This document shows positions 17,727 through 27,825 of a stretch of 64,000 nucleotides of DNA, piece by piece (position 1 is the first letter of the stretch; each line of letters begins with the position of its first letter). The DNA comes from Streptomyces violaceusniger Tu 4113 (GTDB taxonomy: Bacteria > Actinomycetota > Actinomycetes > Streptomycetales > Streptomycetaceae), in assembly GCF_000147815.2 (NCBI RefSeq), contig NC_015957.1:1922001-1986000 (forward strand), in the 5' to 3' direction. Both the position numbers and the translations under genes were made by a program. The notes beneath the pieces were generated by a model. That model had not been told where the DNA came from and did not search any database. It saw only the letters and a program-made list of their open reading frames with translations.

Positions 17727-19787
17727 ATGCCCGATCTGACCGACGCCACCCGCGGCCGCATCCTCTACGGCGGCGACTACAACCCCGAACAGTGGCCCGA
17801 GAGCGTCTGGCACGACGACATCCGGCTGATGCGCCGGGCCGGCGTCACCACCGTCACCCTCGGCGTCTTCTCCTGGGCCCGGCTCGAACCCCGCCCCGGC
17901 GCACGGGACTTCGGCTGGCTGGACCGGGTCATGGACCTGCTCCACGACGGCGGGATCGAGGTGTGCCTGGCCACCCCGACCGCCTCCCCGCCGCCCTGGA
18001 TGGGCTCCCGCCACCCCGAGACCCTGCCGCGCGACGAGACCGGCTCGGTCGTCTGGTACGGCTCACGGAACCAGTTCTGCGCCTCGTCCCCCGTCTACCG
18101 CGACTACGCCCTGCGCATCACCGAGGACCTGGCCGACCGCTACGGCGGACATCCGGCCCTGCGGATGTGGCATGTCGGCAACGAGTACGGCACCCACTGC
18201 TGGTGCGATGAGACCGCCCGGCACTTCCGCCGCTGGCTGCGCGCGCGATACGGCGGCCTGGACGCCCTCAACGAGGCGTGGGGGACGGCCTTCTGGAGCC
18301 AGCGCTATGACTCCTGGGAGGAGATCATCCCGCCGCGCCGCGCCCAGTACATGATCAACCCCGGTCAGGGGCTGGACTTCCGCCGCTTCACCAGTGACGC
18401 CCTGCTGGAGTGCTTCACCGCCGAACGCGACGCGCTGGCCGCACGCACCCCGCACATCCCCGTGACCACCAACTTCATGCCGCTGTTCATCGGCCAGGAC
18501 GGCTGGGCCTGGGCGGCGGAGGAGGACGTGGTCTCCGTCGACCTCTACCCCGACCCCAAGGACCCGCACGCGGCGGCCTACGGGGCGATGGTCCAGGATC
18601 TGACCCGCTCCCAGGCGGGCGGCCCCTGGGTCCTCATGGAGCAGGCCGCCGGGCCGGTCAACTGGCGCGGCGTCAACCACCCCAAGCCGGAAGGGCTGAT
18701 GCGGCTGTGGTCGCTGCAAGCCGTCGCGCGCGGCGCCGACGGGATCTGCTTCTTCCAGTGGCGGCAGTCCCGGCAGGGCAGCGAGAAGTTCCACTCCGGG
18801 ATGGTCCCGCACGCCGGTGAGCACAGCCGCACCTTCGCGCGGGTGCGCGAACTCGGCGCCGAGCTGCGCGAACTGGCCCCGGTCACCGGCTCGGACGTCC
18901 CCGCGCGGGCCGCGATCCTGCACGACTGGCACTCCTGGTGGGCCACCGTCCAGGACGGCCGCCCCTCCTCCCGGGTCCCTTACGAAGGGCTGCTGCGCGC
19001 CTGGCACCGGGCCCTGTGGGAGCGGAACCTCACCACCGACTTCGCCCATCCGCACGCCGACCTCACCGACTACGCCCTCGTCGCCGTCCCTCAGCTATAT
19101 CTGCTGACCGACGAGGCGCTGGAGAACCTCGCGGCGTATGTGCGCGGCGGCGGTACCCTCGTCTGCGGCTTCTTCACGGGCGTCGCCGACGAGGACGACC
19201 GGGTGCGCCCCGGCGGCGTGGACCGGCGGCTGCGCGAACTCCTCGGCATCCGTACGGTCCACGAATGGTGGCCGCTGGACGAGGGCGAGACGCTCGACGC
19301 CGAGGGCGCCTGGCTCGGCCCGTTCCACGGCACCGGCTGGTCGGAGGAGCTGGAGCCGTCCACCGCCGAACCGGTCGCCCGGATCAAGGGCGGTGAGCTC
19401 GACGGCCGCCCCGCCGTGACCCGCCACGCCTACGGCGCCGGGACCGCCTGGTACGTCTCCACCCTCCCCGAACCCGCCGCGCTGCGCGCGCTGCTCGCCC
19501 GCGCCGCCGAGGAGGCGGGGCTGGCACCGGCGCTGCCCGGTCTCCCCGAGGGCGTCGAGGCGGTGGAGCGCGGCCCGTGTCTCTTCCTCCTCAACCACGG
19601 CCGTACCCCGGCGGTCGTCCCCCTGTCGTCCCCACGGACGGATCTGCTCACCGGACGCGCGCACCACACCGGCGTCCGGCTCGACCGCTTCGCGGTCATG
19701 GTCCTGGCTCCGCCCGAATCCCCCCGTCCGATCCCCCACCCGAAGGGACAAGCCCCGTGCGACGAACCGCCCGAACGCTCTTCCTGA
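17727..19787 (+). CDS. GH42 beta-galactosidase
   Basis: The 686-residue cytoplasmic enzyme begins with RGRILYGGDYNPEQWPE, the classic GH42 start. The acid/base Glu153 lies in WHVGNEYGTHCWC and the nucleophile Glu305 in VLMEQAAGPVNWR. The HCWCD segment supplies Cys residues like those that bind zinc in this family. A trimerisation domain (~residues 395-600) and a small beta domain follow, giving normal length. The ATG at 17727 follows a GGGAG site. It would remove terminal beta-galactosyl, or possibly alpha-L-arabinosyl, residues from imported oligosaccharides. Its 3' end overlaps the GH12 gene by 31 bases. Confidence 0.92.
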   Translation: MPDLTDATRGRILYGGDYNPEQWPESVWHDDIRLMRRAGVTTVTLGVFSWARLEPRPGARDFGWLDRVMDLLHDGGIEVCLATPTASPPPWMGSRHPETLPRDETGSVVWYGSRNQFCASSPVYRDYALRITEDLADRYGGHPALRMWHVGNEYGTHCWCDETARHFRRWLRARYGGLDALNEAWGTAFWSQRYDSWEEIIPPRRAQYMINPGQGLDFRRFTSDALLECFTAERDALAARTPHIPVTTNFMPLFIGQDGWAWAAEEDVVSVDLYPDPKDPHAAAYGAMVQDLTRSQAGGPWVLMEQAAGPVNWRGVNHPKPEGLMRLWSLQAVARGADGICFFQWRQSRQGSEKFHSGMVPHAGEHSRTFARVRELGAELRELAPVTGSDVPARAAILHDWHSWWATVQDGRPSSRVPYEGLLRAWHRALWERNLTTDFAHPHADLTDYALVAVPQLYLLTDEALENLAAYVRGGGTLVCGFFTGVADEDDRVRPGGVDRRLRELLGIRTVHEWWPLDEGETLDAEGAWLGPFHGTGWSEELEPSTAEPVARIKGGELDGRPAVTRHAYGAGTAWYVSTLPEPAALRALLARAAEEAGLAPALPGLPEGVEAVERGPCLFLLNHGRTPAVVPLSSPRTDLLTGRAHHTGVRLDRFAVMVLAPPESPRPIPHPKGQAPCDEPPERSS

Positions 19788-20458
19788 CCCCGCTGATCGC
19801 GTTACTCGCGCTGATCGGCTTCGCCGCCGCGCCCGCCCAGGCCGCCACCTGGTCCTCCTCGGACCAGTGGGGCACCTGGTCCAACGGCGGCTACACCCTC
19901 TACAACAACATCTGGGGCTCCGGCGCCGGAGCCCAGACCATCTGGGCCAACTCCTTCAGCGACTGGGGAGTGTGGGCCGACCACCCGAACACCGGCGGCA
20001 TCAAGTCCTACCCCAACGCCAAGAAGGTCGTCGGCAAGAAGATCAGCGCCATCTCCAGCCTGACCAGCACCTACAACGTCACCGTGCCGTCCTCGGGCGC
20101 GTACAACACCTCGTACGACATCTGGGACAGCAACTACGACTACGAGATCATGCTCTGGGTCAACAAGACCGGCCCGGTCGGCCCGCTCGGCACCGCCCAG
20201 GGCGATGTCTCCCTCGGTGGCCACACCTGGAGCGTCTACAAGGGCAGCAACGGGGCCAACGAGGTCTTCTCGTTCATCCGCACCTCGAACTCCACCTCCG
20301 GCTCCGTGGACATCAAGCCCATCGTGAACTGGATCAAGAACACCAAGGGCTGGTTCGGCGATGTGACCATCGGCGACGTCCAGTTCGGGTATGAGATCAC
20401 CTCCTCGGCCGGCGGTCTGGACTTCCGGACCAACGGCTTCGGAGTGAGCGCGAGCTGA
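19757..20458 (+). CDS. Secreted GH12 endoglucanase/xyloglucanase
   Basis: The 233-residue protein has a Sec signal peptide with probable cleavage after APAQA near residue 29. The mature chain is a GH12 beta-jelly-roll: the nucleophile Glu130 is in YDYEIMLWVN and the acid/base Glu213 in FGYEITSSAGG. There is no carbohydrate-binding module. The GTG start lies inside the beta-galactosidase gene with GAAGGG just upstream, so the two are coupled. It would cut beta-1,4-glucan, or xyloglucan, outside the cell and supply oligosaccharides to the operon's transporter. A strong hairpin follows the stop codon. Confidence 0.92.
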   Translation: MRRTARTLFLTPLIALLALIGFAAAPAQAATWSSSDQWGTWSNGGYTLYNNIWGSGAGAQTIWANSFSDWGVWADHPNTGGIKSYPNAKKVVGKKISAISSLTSTYNVTVPSSGAYNTSYDIWDSNYDYEIMLWVNKTGPVGPLGTAQGDVSLGGHTWSVYKGSNGANEVFSFIRTSNSTSGSVDIKPIVNWIKNTKGWFGDVTIGDVQFGYEITSSAGGLDFRTNGFGVSAS

Positions 20459-20465
20459 CGTCCCC

Positions 20466-20501
20466 CGTACCGCCGCCGCCATGCCGCGCGGCGGCGGTAC
20501 G
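20466..20501. terminator. Bidirectional hairpin after GH12 and LacI genes
   Basis: CGTACCGCCGCCGC at 20466-20479 pairs perfectly with 20488-20501 around an 8-base loop. It lies between two convergent genes, eight bases after the GH12 stop and 17 before the LacI stop, and would serve both. Confidence 0.8.
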
Positions 20502-20518
20502 CCTCCGGGAACGCGGCG

Positions 20519-21535
20519 TCAGGAGGCGCCGGGCGCCCGGCCCGAGCTGGCCCGTACGGTCAGCTCCGGGGCCAGCAGGGTCACCTGCTCCTCGAGGGGC
20601 TGCCCCTCCAGCTTCGCCACCGCCAGCTCCACCGCGCGCCGCCCCATCTCCTGCGCCGGGATGGCCACCGAGGTCAGCCGCACCGACGCCTGGGTGGCCA
20701 CCTGCTCGGGACAGACGGCGACCACCGAGACGTCCTCGGGAACCGCGCGCCCCTGCCGCCGCAACAGGCTGAGCAGCGGATCGATGGCCGCCTCGTTCTG
20801 CACCACGAAACCGGTGGTGCCGGGCCGCTCGTCGAAGATCCGGGACAGCGTGCCGTCCATGGACTCGTAGCTGCCCTCGCACGGGCGGTGCAGCAGCCGC
20901 ACCCCCAGCTCACCGGCGCGGCGGCGCAGCCCCCCCAGGGTCCGCTCGGCGAAGCCGGTGTGGCGCTCATAGACGGCCGCGGCCTCGCCCACGACGGCGA
21001 TCTCCCGGTGGCCGAGCTCCGCCAGATGCTCGGCGCACAGCGCGCCGGTGGCGGTGAAGTCCAGATCGACGCAGGTCAGGCCGACGGTGTCGGCGGGCAG
21101 TCCGATCAGTACGGTGGGCTGGCGGGCCGCGTGCAGCAGCGGCAGCCGCTCGTCCTCCAGTTCCACATCCATCACGATCATGGCGTCGGCGAGCCCGCTG
21201 CCGGTCACCCGGCGCACCGCCGCCGGGCCCTCCTCGCCGGTGAGTAGCAGCACGTCATAGCCGTGGGAGCGGGCGGTGGTGGCGACCGCGATGGCGATCT
21301 CCATCATGACCGGCACGTACATGTCCGTCCGCAGTGGCACCATGAGCGCGAGGATGTTGGAGCGGCTGCTGGCCAGGGCGCGGGCCCCGGCGTTCGGGTG
21401 GTAGCCCAGCTCCTTGATGCTGTGCTCGACGCGCTCGCGCGTGGGGGCGGAGATCGACCGCTTGCCGCTGAGGACATAGCTCACCGTGCTGGCGGAGACT
21501 CCGGCGTGGCGGGCGACCTCGGCGAGGGTGACCAT
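20519..21535 (-). CDS. LacI-family transcriptional repressor
   Basis: The 338-residue regulator begins with VTLAEVARHAGVSASTVSYV, the LacI helix-turn-helix, followed by the hinge ELGYHPNAGARALAS. A periplasmic-binding-like sensor domain follows (ILALMVPLRTDMYVPVMMEI onward). The ATG at 21535 has GGAG nine bases upstream; an ATG five codons earlier is less well placed. It faces the glycosidase/transport operon, and palindromes matching those upstream of that operon lie in its own leader, which suggests it represses the locus and itself. The effector is probably a short oligosaccharide. Relatives include CebR, but the operator core here differs from the CebR site as I remember it. Confidence 0.92.
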   Translation of the reverse strand: MVTLAEVARHAGVSASTVSYVLSGKRSISAPTRERVEHSIKELGYHPNAGARALASSRSNILALMVPLRTDMYVPVMMEIAIAVATTARSHGYDVLLLTGEEGPAAVRRVTGSGLADAMIVMDVELEDERLPLLHAARQPTVLIGLPADTVGLTCVDLDFTATGALCAEHLAELGHREIAVVGEAAAVYERHTGFAERTLGGLRRRAGELGVRLLHRPCEGSYESMDGTLSRIFDERPGTTGFVVQNEAAIDPLLSLLRRQGRAVPEDVSVVAVCPEQVATQASVRLTSVAIPAQEMGRRAVELAVAKLEGQPLEEQVTLLAPELTVRASSGRAPGAS

Positions 21536-21586
21536 GCGTGGCGACTCCATCCGATGGGATTGCGAGAGGTTTGCGACACGATGTGG

Positions 21587-21598
21587 CGAAGCGCTTCG
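21587..21598. promoter_or_regulatory. LacI-family operator in the repressor leader
   Basis: CGAAGCGCTTCG is a 12-bp palindrome about 52 bases before the LacI start codon, sharing the core of the two sites in the GH3/transport intergenic region. It is consistent with autoregulation. Confidence 0.75.
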
Positions 21599-21670
21599 AC
21601 GCATGGCCGAGCATCTTCCCGCTGGTTATGCTGATTGACAGTAGACCTGTGGCGCAGAGCTGTCCATAGT

Positions 21671-21688
21671 CGTCGAAGCGCTTCGACG
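21671..21688. promoter_or_regulatory. Extended LacI-family operator upstream of repressor
   Basis: CGTCGAAGCGCTTCGACG is a perfect 18-bp palindrome, the longest of the four sites. It is 84 bp, about eight helical turns, from the site at 21587, a spacing that would allow looping between repressor dimers. Confidence 0.78.
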
Positions 21689-21857
21689 CCGCTTAGGCGC
21701 CCCTCGCGCGCCCCCTGAGCCCACGGCCGCGGCAATCCCGCTCCATCCCCCGATTGCGGCGTCCTCCCGCTTTGCCGACCGGTCGGACCGGAGGCACACT
21801 GGCAGCGGTACGTGCCGGTAATGTCACGAGATCGTCATTCGCGGCAAGGGAGCACCG

Positions 21858-23792
21858 ATGACCGCATCCTCCGTCAGGCCGGTGTCCGAGCATGAAGCGC
21901 GCCAGGTCGCCGAGGCCGCACGCGAACAGGTATGGCACAAGCCCAGCTTCGCCAAGGAGCTTTTCCTCGGCCGCTTCCGACTCGATCTGATCCATCCGCA
22001 CCCCGCCCCCGCCCCGGATGATGTGCGCCGTGGCGAGACCTTCCTCGCCAAGCTCGGCGAGTTCTGCGAGACGCAGGTCGACGCCGCCCGCATCGAGCGC
22101 GAGGCCCAGATCCCCGACGAGACCATCCAGGGGCTCAAGGAGCTCGGCGCGCTCGGCATGAAGATCGACACCAAGTACGGGGGCCTCGGTCTCACGCAGC
22201 TCTACTACAACAAGGCCCTCGCTCTGGCCGGCTCCGCAAGCCCGGCGATCGGCGCCCTGCTCTCCGCCCACCAGTCCATCGGCGTACCGCAGCCGCTGAA
22301 GCTCTTCGGCACCCAGGAGCAGAAGGACCGCTTCCTGCCGCGCTGTGCCCGCACCGACATCTCGGCCTTCCTGCTCACCGAGCCGGACGTGGGCTCCGAC
22401 CCGGCCCGCCTCGCCACCACCGCCGTGCCCGACGGCGACGGCTACCTCCTCGACGGCGTCAAGCTGTGGACCACCAACGGCGTGGTCGCCGACCTCCTGG
22501 TGGTGATGGCCCGGGTGCCGCGCTCCGAGGGCCGTAAGGGCGGCATCACCGCCTTCGTCGTCGAGACCGCCTCCGAAGGCGTCACCGTCGAGAGGCGCAA
22601 CGCCTTCATGGGGCTGCGCGGCCTGGAGAACGGTGTCACCCGTTTCCACCAGGTCCGCGTCCCGGCCGCCAACCGGATCGGCCCCGAGGGCGCGGGCCTC
22701 AAGATCGCGCTGACCACGCTCAACACCGGACGGCTGTCGCTGCCCGCGATGTGCGCGGGCGCCGGGAAGTGGTGCCTGAAGATCGCCCGCGAATGGTCCG
22801 CCGCCCGTGAGCAGTGGGGCAAGCCCATCGCCAAGCACGAGGCCGTCGGCGCCAAGATCTCCTTCATCGCGGCGACCACCTTCGCCCTGGAGGCCGTCAT
22901 CGACCTCGCCTCCCAGATGGCCGACGAGGACCGCAACGACATCCGCATCGAGGCGGCGCTCGCCAAGCTCTACGGCAGCGAGATGGCCTGGCTGATGGCC
23001 GACGAACTGGTCCAGATCCGCGGCGGCCGTGGCTATGAGACCGCGGCCTCGCTGGCCGCCCGCGGAGAGCGGGCCGTCCCCGCCGAGCAGATGCTCCGCG
23101 ATCTGCGCATCAACCGGATCTTCGAGGGCTCGACCGAGATCATGCATCTCCTCATCGCCCGCGAGGCCGTGGACGCCCATCTGTCGGTGGCGGGCGATCT
23201 CATCGACCCCGACAAGTCCCTGCAGGACAAGGGCAAGGCGGCCGCCAAGGCCGGCGGCTTCTACGCCCGCTGGCTGCCCGGCCTGCTCGCCGGGCCCGGC
23301 CAACTGCCCCGCGCCTACCCCGAATTCCACCCGGCCGGGCATCCGGACCTCTCACCGCATCTGCGCTATGTGGAGCGCTCGGCACGCAAGCTGGCCCGCT
23401 CGACGTTCTATGCCATGTCCCGCTGGCAGGGCCGGATGGAGACCAAACAGGGCTTCCTCGCCCGGATCGTGGACATCGGCGCGGAGCTGTTCGCGATGAG
23501 CGCGGCCTGCGTACGTGCCGAGATGCTGCGCTCGCGCGGTGACCATGGCGTCGCGGCCTACCAGCTCGCCGACGCGTTCTGCCGGCAGGCCAGGATCCGC
23601 GCCGACGAGCTCTTCGGGCGGCTGTGGACCAACACCGACGAACTCGACCGCAAGGTGGTCTCCGGGGTGCTCTCCGGGGCGTACGAGTGGCTCGAGCAGG
23701 GCGTTCTCGACCCCAGCGGCGACGGCCCCTGGATCGCCGACGCCACCCCCGGCCCGACCGCCATGCAGAACGTCCACCGCCCCATCCACTGA
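21858..23792 (+). CDS. Acyl-CoA dehydrogenase
   Basis: The 644-residue flavoprotein shows the acyl-CoA dehydrogenase signatures FLLTEPDVGSDPARL (substrate/FAD loop) and QIRGGRGYETAASLAARGER, and DLRINRIFEGSTEIMHLL near the end of the core. An extra C-terminal region of about 170 residues, largely helical, makes it longer than the ~380-residue medium/short-chain enzymes and resembles very-long-chain enzymes. It would catalyse the first oxidation step of fatty-acid beta-oxidation with electron-transfer flavoprotein as acceptor. The ATG at 21858 follows AAGGGAG. It stands alone between the repressor and the dxr operon. Confidence 0.9.
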   Translation: MTASSVRPVSEHEARQVAEAAREQVWHKPSFAKELFLGRFRLDLIHPHPAPAPDDVRRGETFLAKLGEFCETQVDAARIEREAQIPDETIQGLKELGALGMKIDTKYGGLGLTQLYYNKALALAGSASPAIGALLSAHQSIGVPQPLKLFGTQEQKDRFLPRCARTDISAFLLTEPDVGSDPARLATTAVPDGDGYLLDGVKLWTTNGVVADLLVVMARVPRSEGRKGGITAFVVETASEGVTVERRNAFMGLRGLENGVTRFHQVRVPAANRIGPEGAGLKIALTTLNTGRLSLPAMCAGAGKWCLKIAREWSAAREQWGKPIAKHEAVGAKISFIAATTFALEAVIDLASQMADEDRNDIRIEAALAKLYGSEMAWLMADELVQIRGGRGYETAASLAARGERAVPAEQMLRDLRINRIFEGSTEIMHLLIAREAVDAHLSVAGDLIDPDKSLQDKGKAAAKAGGFYARWLPGLLAGPGQLPRAYPEFHPAGHPDLSPHLRYVERSARKLARSTFYAMSRWQGRMETKQGFLARIVDIGAELFAMSAACVRAEMLRSRGDHGVAAYQLADAFCRQARIRADELFGRLWTNTDELDRKVVSGVLSGAYEWLEQGVLDPSGDGPWIADATPGPTAMQNVHRPIH

Positions 23793-23924
23793 GGAGCGGC
23801 CGAGGAGTCACCGAGGAATCACTGAAGGGGACGGAGGAGTCACTTCAGGAGCCGCTGGAGCCCGTGATCGCCGTAACCCGGGGCATGTCCCCGAGCCGTC
23901 ATCCCTTGCCGCCACAATGGGGGG

Positions 23925-25187
23925 ATGACGGAATCCCTGGCTGACCCGCATCTGCGCTTTCCGGCGGCCACCGCCGCGGAGAGCGTGCGCGACATCGTGA
24001 TCCTGGGCTCCACCGGTTCGATCGGCACCCAGGCCATCGACGTGGTGGTGCGCAACCCCGACCGCTTCCGCGTGACCGGCCTGTCCGCCGCCGGGGGACG
24101 GGCCGGGCTCCTCGCCGAGCAGGCTCACCTGCTGCGGGTGGACAGGGTGGCGGTCGCCCGTCCGGAGGCGGTGCCCGAGGTACGCGAGGCGCTGAGCGCG
24201 CTCTACGGAGCCGGTGAGCCGCTCCCCGAGATCCTGGCGGGGCCCGACGCGGCCACCGAGCTCGCCCGCTCCCAGTGCCACACCGTGCTCAACGGCATCA
24301 CCGGCTCCATCGGCCTGGCGCCGACCCTGGCCGCCCTGGAGGCGGGCCGGGTGCTGGCGCTGGCCAACAAGGAATCGCTCATCGTCGGCGGCTCCCTGGT
24401 CAAGGCCGTCGCCAAGCCCGGCCAGATCGTCCCCGTCGACTCCGAGCACTCCGCGCTCTTCCAGGCACTGCTCGGCGGCGCCCGCGAGGAGGTCCGCAAG
24501 CTGGTCGTCACCGCCTCCGGCGGCCCGTTCCGCGGCCGGACCAAGCGGGAGCTGGCCTCGGTCACCCCGGAGCAGGCGCTGGCCCACCCCACCTGGGACA
24601 TGGGCCCGGTGGTCACGATCAACTCCGCGACCCTCGTCAACAAGGGCCTCGAAGTCATCGAGGCCCATCTGCTGTACGACATTCCCTTCGAGCGGATTGA
24701 GGTGGTGGTCCACCCTCAGTCGTATATCCACTCGATGGTTGAATTCACCGATGGCTCGACGCTCGCCCAGGCGAGCCCGCCGGATATGCGGATGCCCATC
24801 GCGCTCGGCCTCGGCTGGCCCGAGCGGGTGCCGGACGCCGCGCCCGGCTGTGACTGGACCAAGGCCCACACCTGGGAGTTCTTTCCCCTGGACACCGAAG
24901 CGTTCCCCTCTGTCGGCCTCGCCCGCCATGTCGGCGACCTCGGCGGCACCGCCCCGGCCGTCTTCAACGCGGCGAACGAGGAGTGCGTGGACGCGTTCCT
25001 TGACGGAAAGCTGCCTTTCAACGGAATCGTCGATACGGTCGCCGAGGTGGTGGCCGAGCACGGCACCCCCGCCGTGGGAACCCGGCTCACCGTCGCGGAC
25101 GTCCTCGAGGCTGAGACATGGGCCCGCGCCCGCGCAACGGAACTGGCCGCCAGAGCGGCGAAGGCGACCCCGGAGGCTCGCGCATGA
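23925..25187 (+). CDS. dxr: 1-deoxy-D-xylulose 5-phosphate reductoisomerase
   Basis: Dxr makes 2-C-methyl-D-erythritol 4-phosphate, the second step of the MEP isoprenoid pathway. The 420-residue protein has the NADPH-binding [16 protein letters not shown], the [11 protein letters not shown] motif, the metal/substrate site [11 protein letters not shown], and [15 protein letters not shown]. About 15 extra N-terminal residues precede the Rossmann fold. It overlaps the site-2 protease gene by an ATGA junction, and ispG lies 1.4 kb further on, so two MEP-pathway genes bracket the protease. The start is the first ATG in the frame. Confidence 0.96.
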   Translation: MTESLADPHLRFPAATAAESVRDIVILGSTGSIGTQAIDVVVRNPDRFRVTGLSAAGGRAGLLAEQAHLLRVDRVAVARPEAVPEVREALSALYGAGEPLPEILAGPDAATELARSQCHTVLNGITGSIGLAPTLAALEAGRVLALANKESLIVGGSLVKAVAKPGQIVPVDSEHSALFQALLGGAREEVRKLVVTASGGPFRGRTKRELASVTPEQALAHPTWDMGPVVTINSATLVNKGLEVIEAHLLYDIPFERIEVVVHPQSYIHSMVEFTDGSTLAQASPPDMRMPIALGLGWPERVPDAAPGCDWTKAHTWEFFPLDTEAFPSVGLARHVGDLGGTAPAVFNAANEECVDAFLDGKLPFNGIVDTVAEVVAEHGTPAVGTRLTVADVLEAETWARARATELAARAAKATPEARA

Positions 25188-26485
25188 CGACACTGATGAC
25201 GGTCCTCGGCATAGTGGTGTTCGCCGTCGGCCTGCTGATCTCGATCGCCTGGCATGAGCTCGGCCATCTCTCCACGGCCAAGCTCTTCGGCATCCGGGTC
25301 CCGCAGTACATGGTCGGCTTCGGGCCGACGATCTTCTCCCGTAAGAAGGGAGACACCGAGTACGGCATCAAGGCGGTCCCGTTCGGCGGCTACATCCGCA
25401 TGATCGGGATGTTCCCGCCGGGCGACGACGGCAAGCTCACCGCCCGCTCCACCTCACCCTGGCGCGGCATGATCGAGGACGCCCGGTCGGCCGCCTTCGA
25501 GGAGCTGCAGCCCGGCGACGAGAAGCGCCTCTTCTACACGCGCAAGCCGTGGAAGCGCGTGATCGTCATGTTCGCCGGGCCCTTCATGAACCTGATCCTC
25601 GCAGTGGTGATCTTCCTCGGGGTGATGATGAGCTTCGGCGTCAACACCCAGACCACCAGCGTGGGCACGGTCTCCCAGTGCGTGGTCGCGGCCTCGTCCG
25701 CCACCGACAAGTGCCCCAAGAGCGCCAAGGACTCCCCGGCCAGGGCCGCCGGTCTGCAGCCGCGGGACAAGATCATCGCCTTCGACGGGCACCGCACCCC
25801 GGACTGGGGCGCGCTCCAGAAGGACATCCGTGAGACCACCGGCCCCGCCACGATCACCATCGAGCGGGACGGCGTCCGCAAGACCCTGCACGCCAACCTC
25901 ATAAAGAACCAGGTCGCCAAGTCCGACGGGAACGGCGGCTATGTCGAGGGTGAGTACGTCACCGCCGGCTTCCTCGGCTTCACCCCGGCCAACGGCGTGG
26001 TCCAGCAGTCCTTCGGGCAGTCCGTGGACCGCATGGGCAACATGGTCCACGACGGCATCGACTCCATGATCGCGTTGCCCTCCAAGGTCCCGGACCTGTG
26101 GAACGCGGCCTTCGGGGACGGCGAGCGCAAGGCCGACTCCCCGATGGGCGTCGTGGGCGCGGCCCGGGTCGGCGGCGAGGTCGCCAGCCTCGACATCCCG
26201 CCCTCCCAGCGGATCGCGACCATGCTCTTCCTGGTGGCCGGATTCAACCTCTCGCTGTTCCTCTTCAACATGCTCCCGCTGCTGCCGCTGGACGGCGGCC
26301 ATATCGCGGGCGCGCTGTGGGAGGCCATCCGGCGCCACACCGCCCGGCTGGTCCGGCGGCCCGACCCCGGGCCGTTCGATGTGGCGAAGATGATGCCGGT
26401 CGCCTATGTGATCGCCGGAGTCTTCATCTGCTTCACCCTCCTGGTCCTGGTGGCGGACGTCGTGAACCCCGTGAAAATCTCTTGA
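25184..26485 (+). CDS. Site-2 membrane metalloprotease (M50, RseP/Rip1-like)
   Basis: The 433-residue integral membrane zinc protease has HExxH in the first helix (AWHELGHLS, residues 24-28), a PDZ domain near residues 190-270 ([15 protein letters not shown]), and the second metal ligand in PLLPLDGGH near residue 370. Such proteases cut membrane-spanning anti-sigma factors after a site-1 cleavage. In mycobacteria the orthologue is Rip1. The ATG at 25184 overlaps the dxr stop, which shows coupling. The dxr-protease-ispG order is common in actinobacteria. A hydrophilic stretch of ~35 residues between the helices is typical of the group. Confidence 0.93.
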   Translation: MTTLMTVLGIVVFAVGLLISIAWHELGHLSTAKLFGIRVPQYMVGFGPTIFSRKKGDTEYGIKAVPFGGYIRMIGMFPPGDDGKLTARSTSPWRGMIEDARSAAFEELQPGDEKRLFYTRKPWKRVIVMFAGPFMNLILAVVIFLGVMMSFGVNTQTTSVGTVSQCVVAASSATDKCPKSAKDSPARAAGLQPRDKIIAFDGHRTPDWGALQKDIRETTGPATITIERDGVRKTLHANLIKNQVAKSDGNGGYVEGEYVTAGFLGFTPANGVVQQSFGQSVDRMGNMVHDGIDSMIALPSKVPDLWNAAFGDGERKADSPMGVVGAARVGGEVASLDIPPSQRIATMLFLVAGFNLSLFLFNMLPLLPLDGGHIAGALWEAIRRHTARLVRRPDPGPFDVAKMMPVAYVIAGVFICFTLLVLVADVVNPVKIS

Positions 26486-26626
26486 TGACGCGAGATGTCC
26501 TGAAGTTCACCTTTGGGTGGACTTCAGGAGCACGGTGTGCTGACGCCATCACCGTTGCCGTAATCTCGGAGATCGGAGTCTGCTGATCTCCGGCCATGCA
26601 CACACCTTCTTGGGGTTACGAACCAG

Positions 26627-27781
26627 ATGACTGCGATTTCGCTAGGAATGCCGTCCGTACCGGCCAAGCTCGCCGAGCGCAGGGTCAGCCGGAAGATCCA
26701 GGTCGGCCAGGTGGCCGTGGGTGGCGACGCTCCGATCTCGGTTCAGTCGATGACGACGACGGTGACGGCGGATATCGGGGCGACGCTGCAGCAGATCGCG
26801 GAGCTGACGGCGTCGGGCTGTCAGATCGTGCGGGTGGCGTGTCCGTCGCAGGATGACGCGGACGCGTTGCCGGTGATCGCGAAGAAGTCGCAGATTCCGG
26901 TGATCGCCGACATTCATTTCCAGCCGAAGTATGTGTTCGCGGCGATCGATGCCGGGTGTGCGGCGGTGCGGGTGAATCCGGGGAACATCCGGCAGTTCGA
27001 CGACAAGGTCAGGGAGATCGCGAGGGCGGCGTCGGACGCGGGTGTGCCGATCCGTATCGGGGTGAACGCGGGGTCGCTGGACAAGCGGCTGCTGGAGAAG
27101 TACGGGAAGGCCACGCCGGAGGCGTTGGTGGAGTCGGCGTTGTGGGAGTGCTCGCTGTTCGAGGAGCACGGTTTCCGGGATATCAAGATCTCGGTGAAGC
27201 ACAACGATCCGGTGGTGATGGTCAACGCCTACCGTCAGCTCGCGGCGCAGTGTGACTATCCGCTGCATCTGGGGGTGACGGAGGCGGGTCCGGCGTTCCA
27301 GGGGACGATCAAGTCGGCGGTGGCGTTCGGTGCGCTGCTGAGTGAGGGGATCGGGGACACGATCCGGGTCTCGCTGTCGGCGCCTCCGGCGGAGGAGGTC
27401 AAGGTCGGGATCCAGATTCTGGAGTCGTTGAATCTGCGGCAGCGGCGGCTGGAGATCGTTTCGTGTCCGTCGTGTGGGCGGGCGCAGGTGGATGTGTACA
27501 AGTTGGCGGACGAGGTGACGGCCGGTCTGGAGGGCATGGAGGTTCCGCTGCGGGTCGCGGTCATGGGGTGTGTGGTGAACGGCCCCGGTGAGGCGCGTGA
27601 GGCGGATCTGGGTGTGGCTTCGGGCAATGGCAAGGGGCAGATCTTCGTCAAGGGCGAGGTCATCAAGACCGTGCCGGAGTCGAAGATCGTGGAGACCCTG
27701 ATCGACGAGGCCATGAAGATCGCCGAGCAGATGGAGAAGGACGGCATCGCCTCCGGCGAGCCCCAGGTCTCCATCAGCTGA
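26627..27781 (+). CDS. ispG: 4-hydroxy-3-methylbut-2-enyl diphosphate synthase
   Basis: IspG (GcpE) is the iron-sulfur reductase that converts MEcPP to HMBPP in the MEP pathway. The 384-residue protein starts its barrel at [15 protein letters not shown], and the C-terminal [4Fe-4S] domain has the Cys ligands in [11 protein letters not shown] and [12 protein letters not shown]. Length is normal. The first ATG is used and a GGGG stretch precedes it at somewhat long spacing. Codon use is odd: from about 26750 to 27640 most third positions are G (GTG, GCG, TCG), while both gene ends and all neighbours favour C. That could mean internal gene conversion. Confidence 0.95.
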   Translation: MTAISLGMPSVPAKLAERRVSRKIQVGQVAVGGDAPISVQSMTTTVTADIGATLQQIAELTASGCQIVRVACPSQDDADALPVIAKKSQIPVIADIHFQPKYVFAAIDAGCAAVRVNPGNIRQFDDKVREIARAASDAGVPIRIGVNAGSLDKRLLEKYGKATPEALVESALWECSLFEEHGFRDIKISVKHNDPVVMVNAYRQLAAQCDYPLHLGVTEAGPAFQGTIKSAVAFGALLSEGIGDTIRVSLSAPPAEEVKVGIQILESLNLRQRRLEIVSCPSCGRAQVDVYKLADEVTAGLEGMEVPLRVAVMGCVVNGPGEAREADLGVASGNGKGQIFVKGEVIKTVPESKIVETLIDEAMKIAEQMEKDGIASGEPQVSIS

Positions 27782-27825
27782 CCCTTTTTTGAGGCTCGGT
27801 CCGCCTCCGGGGCGCTTCGGTCTCC

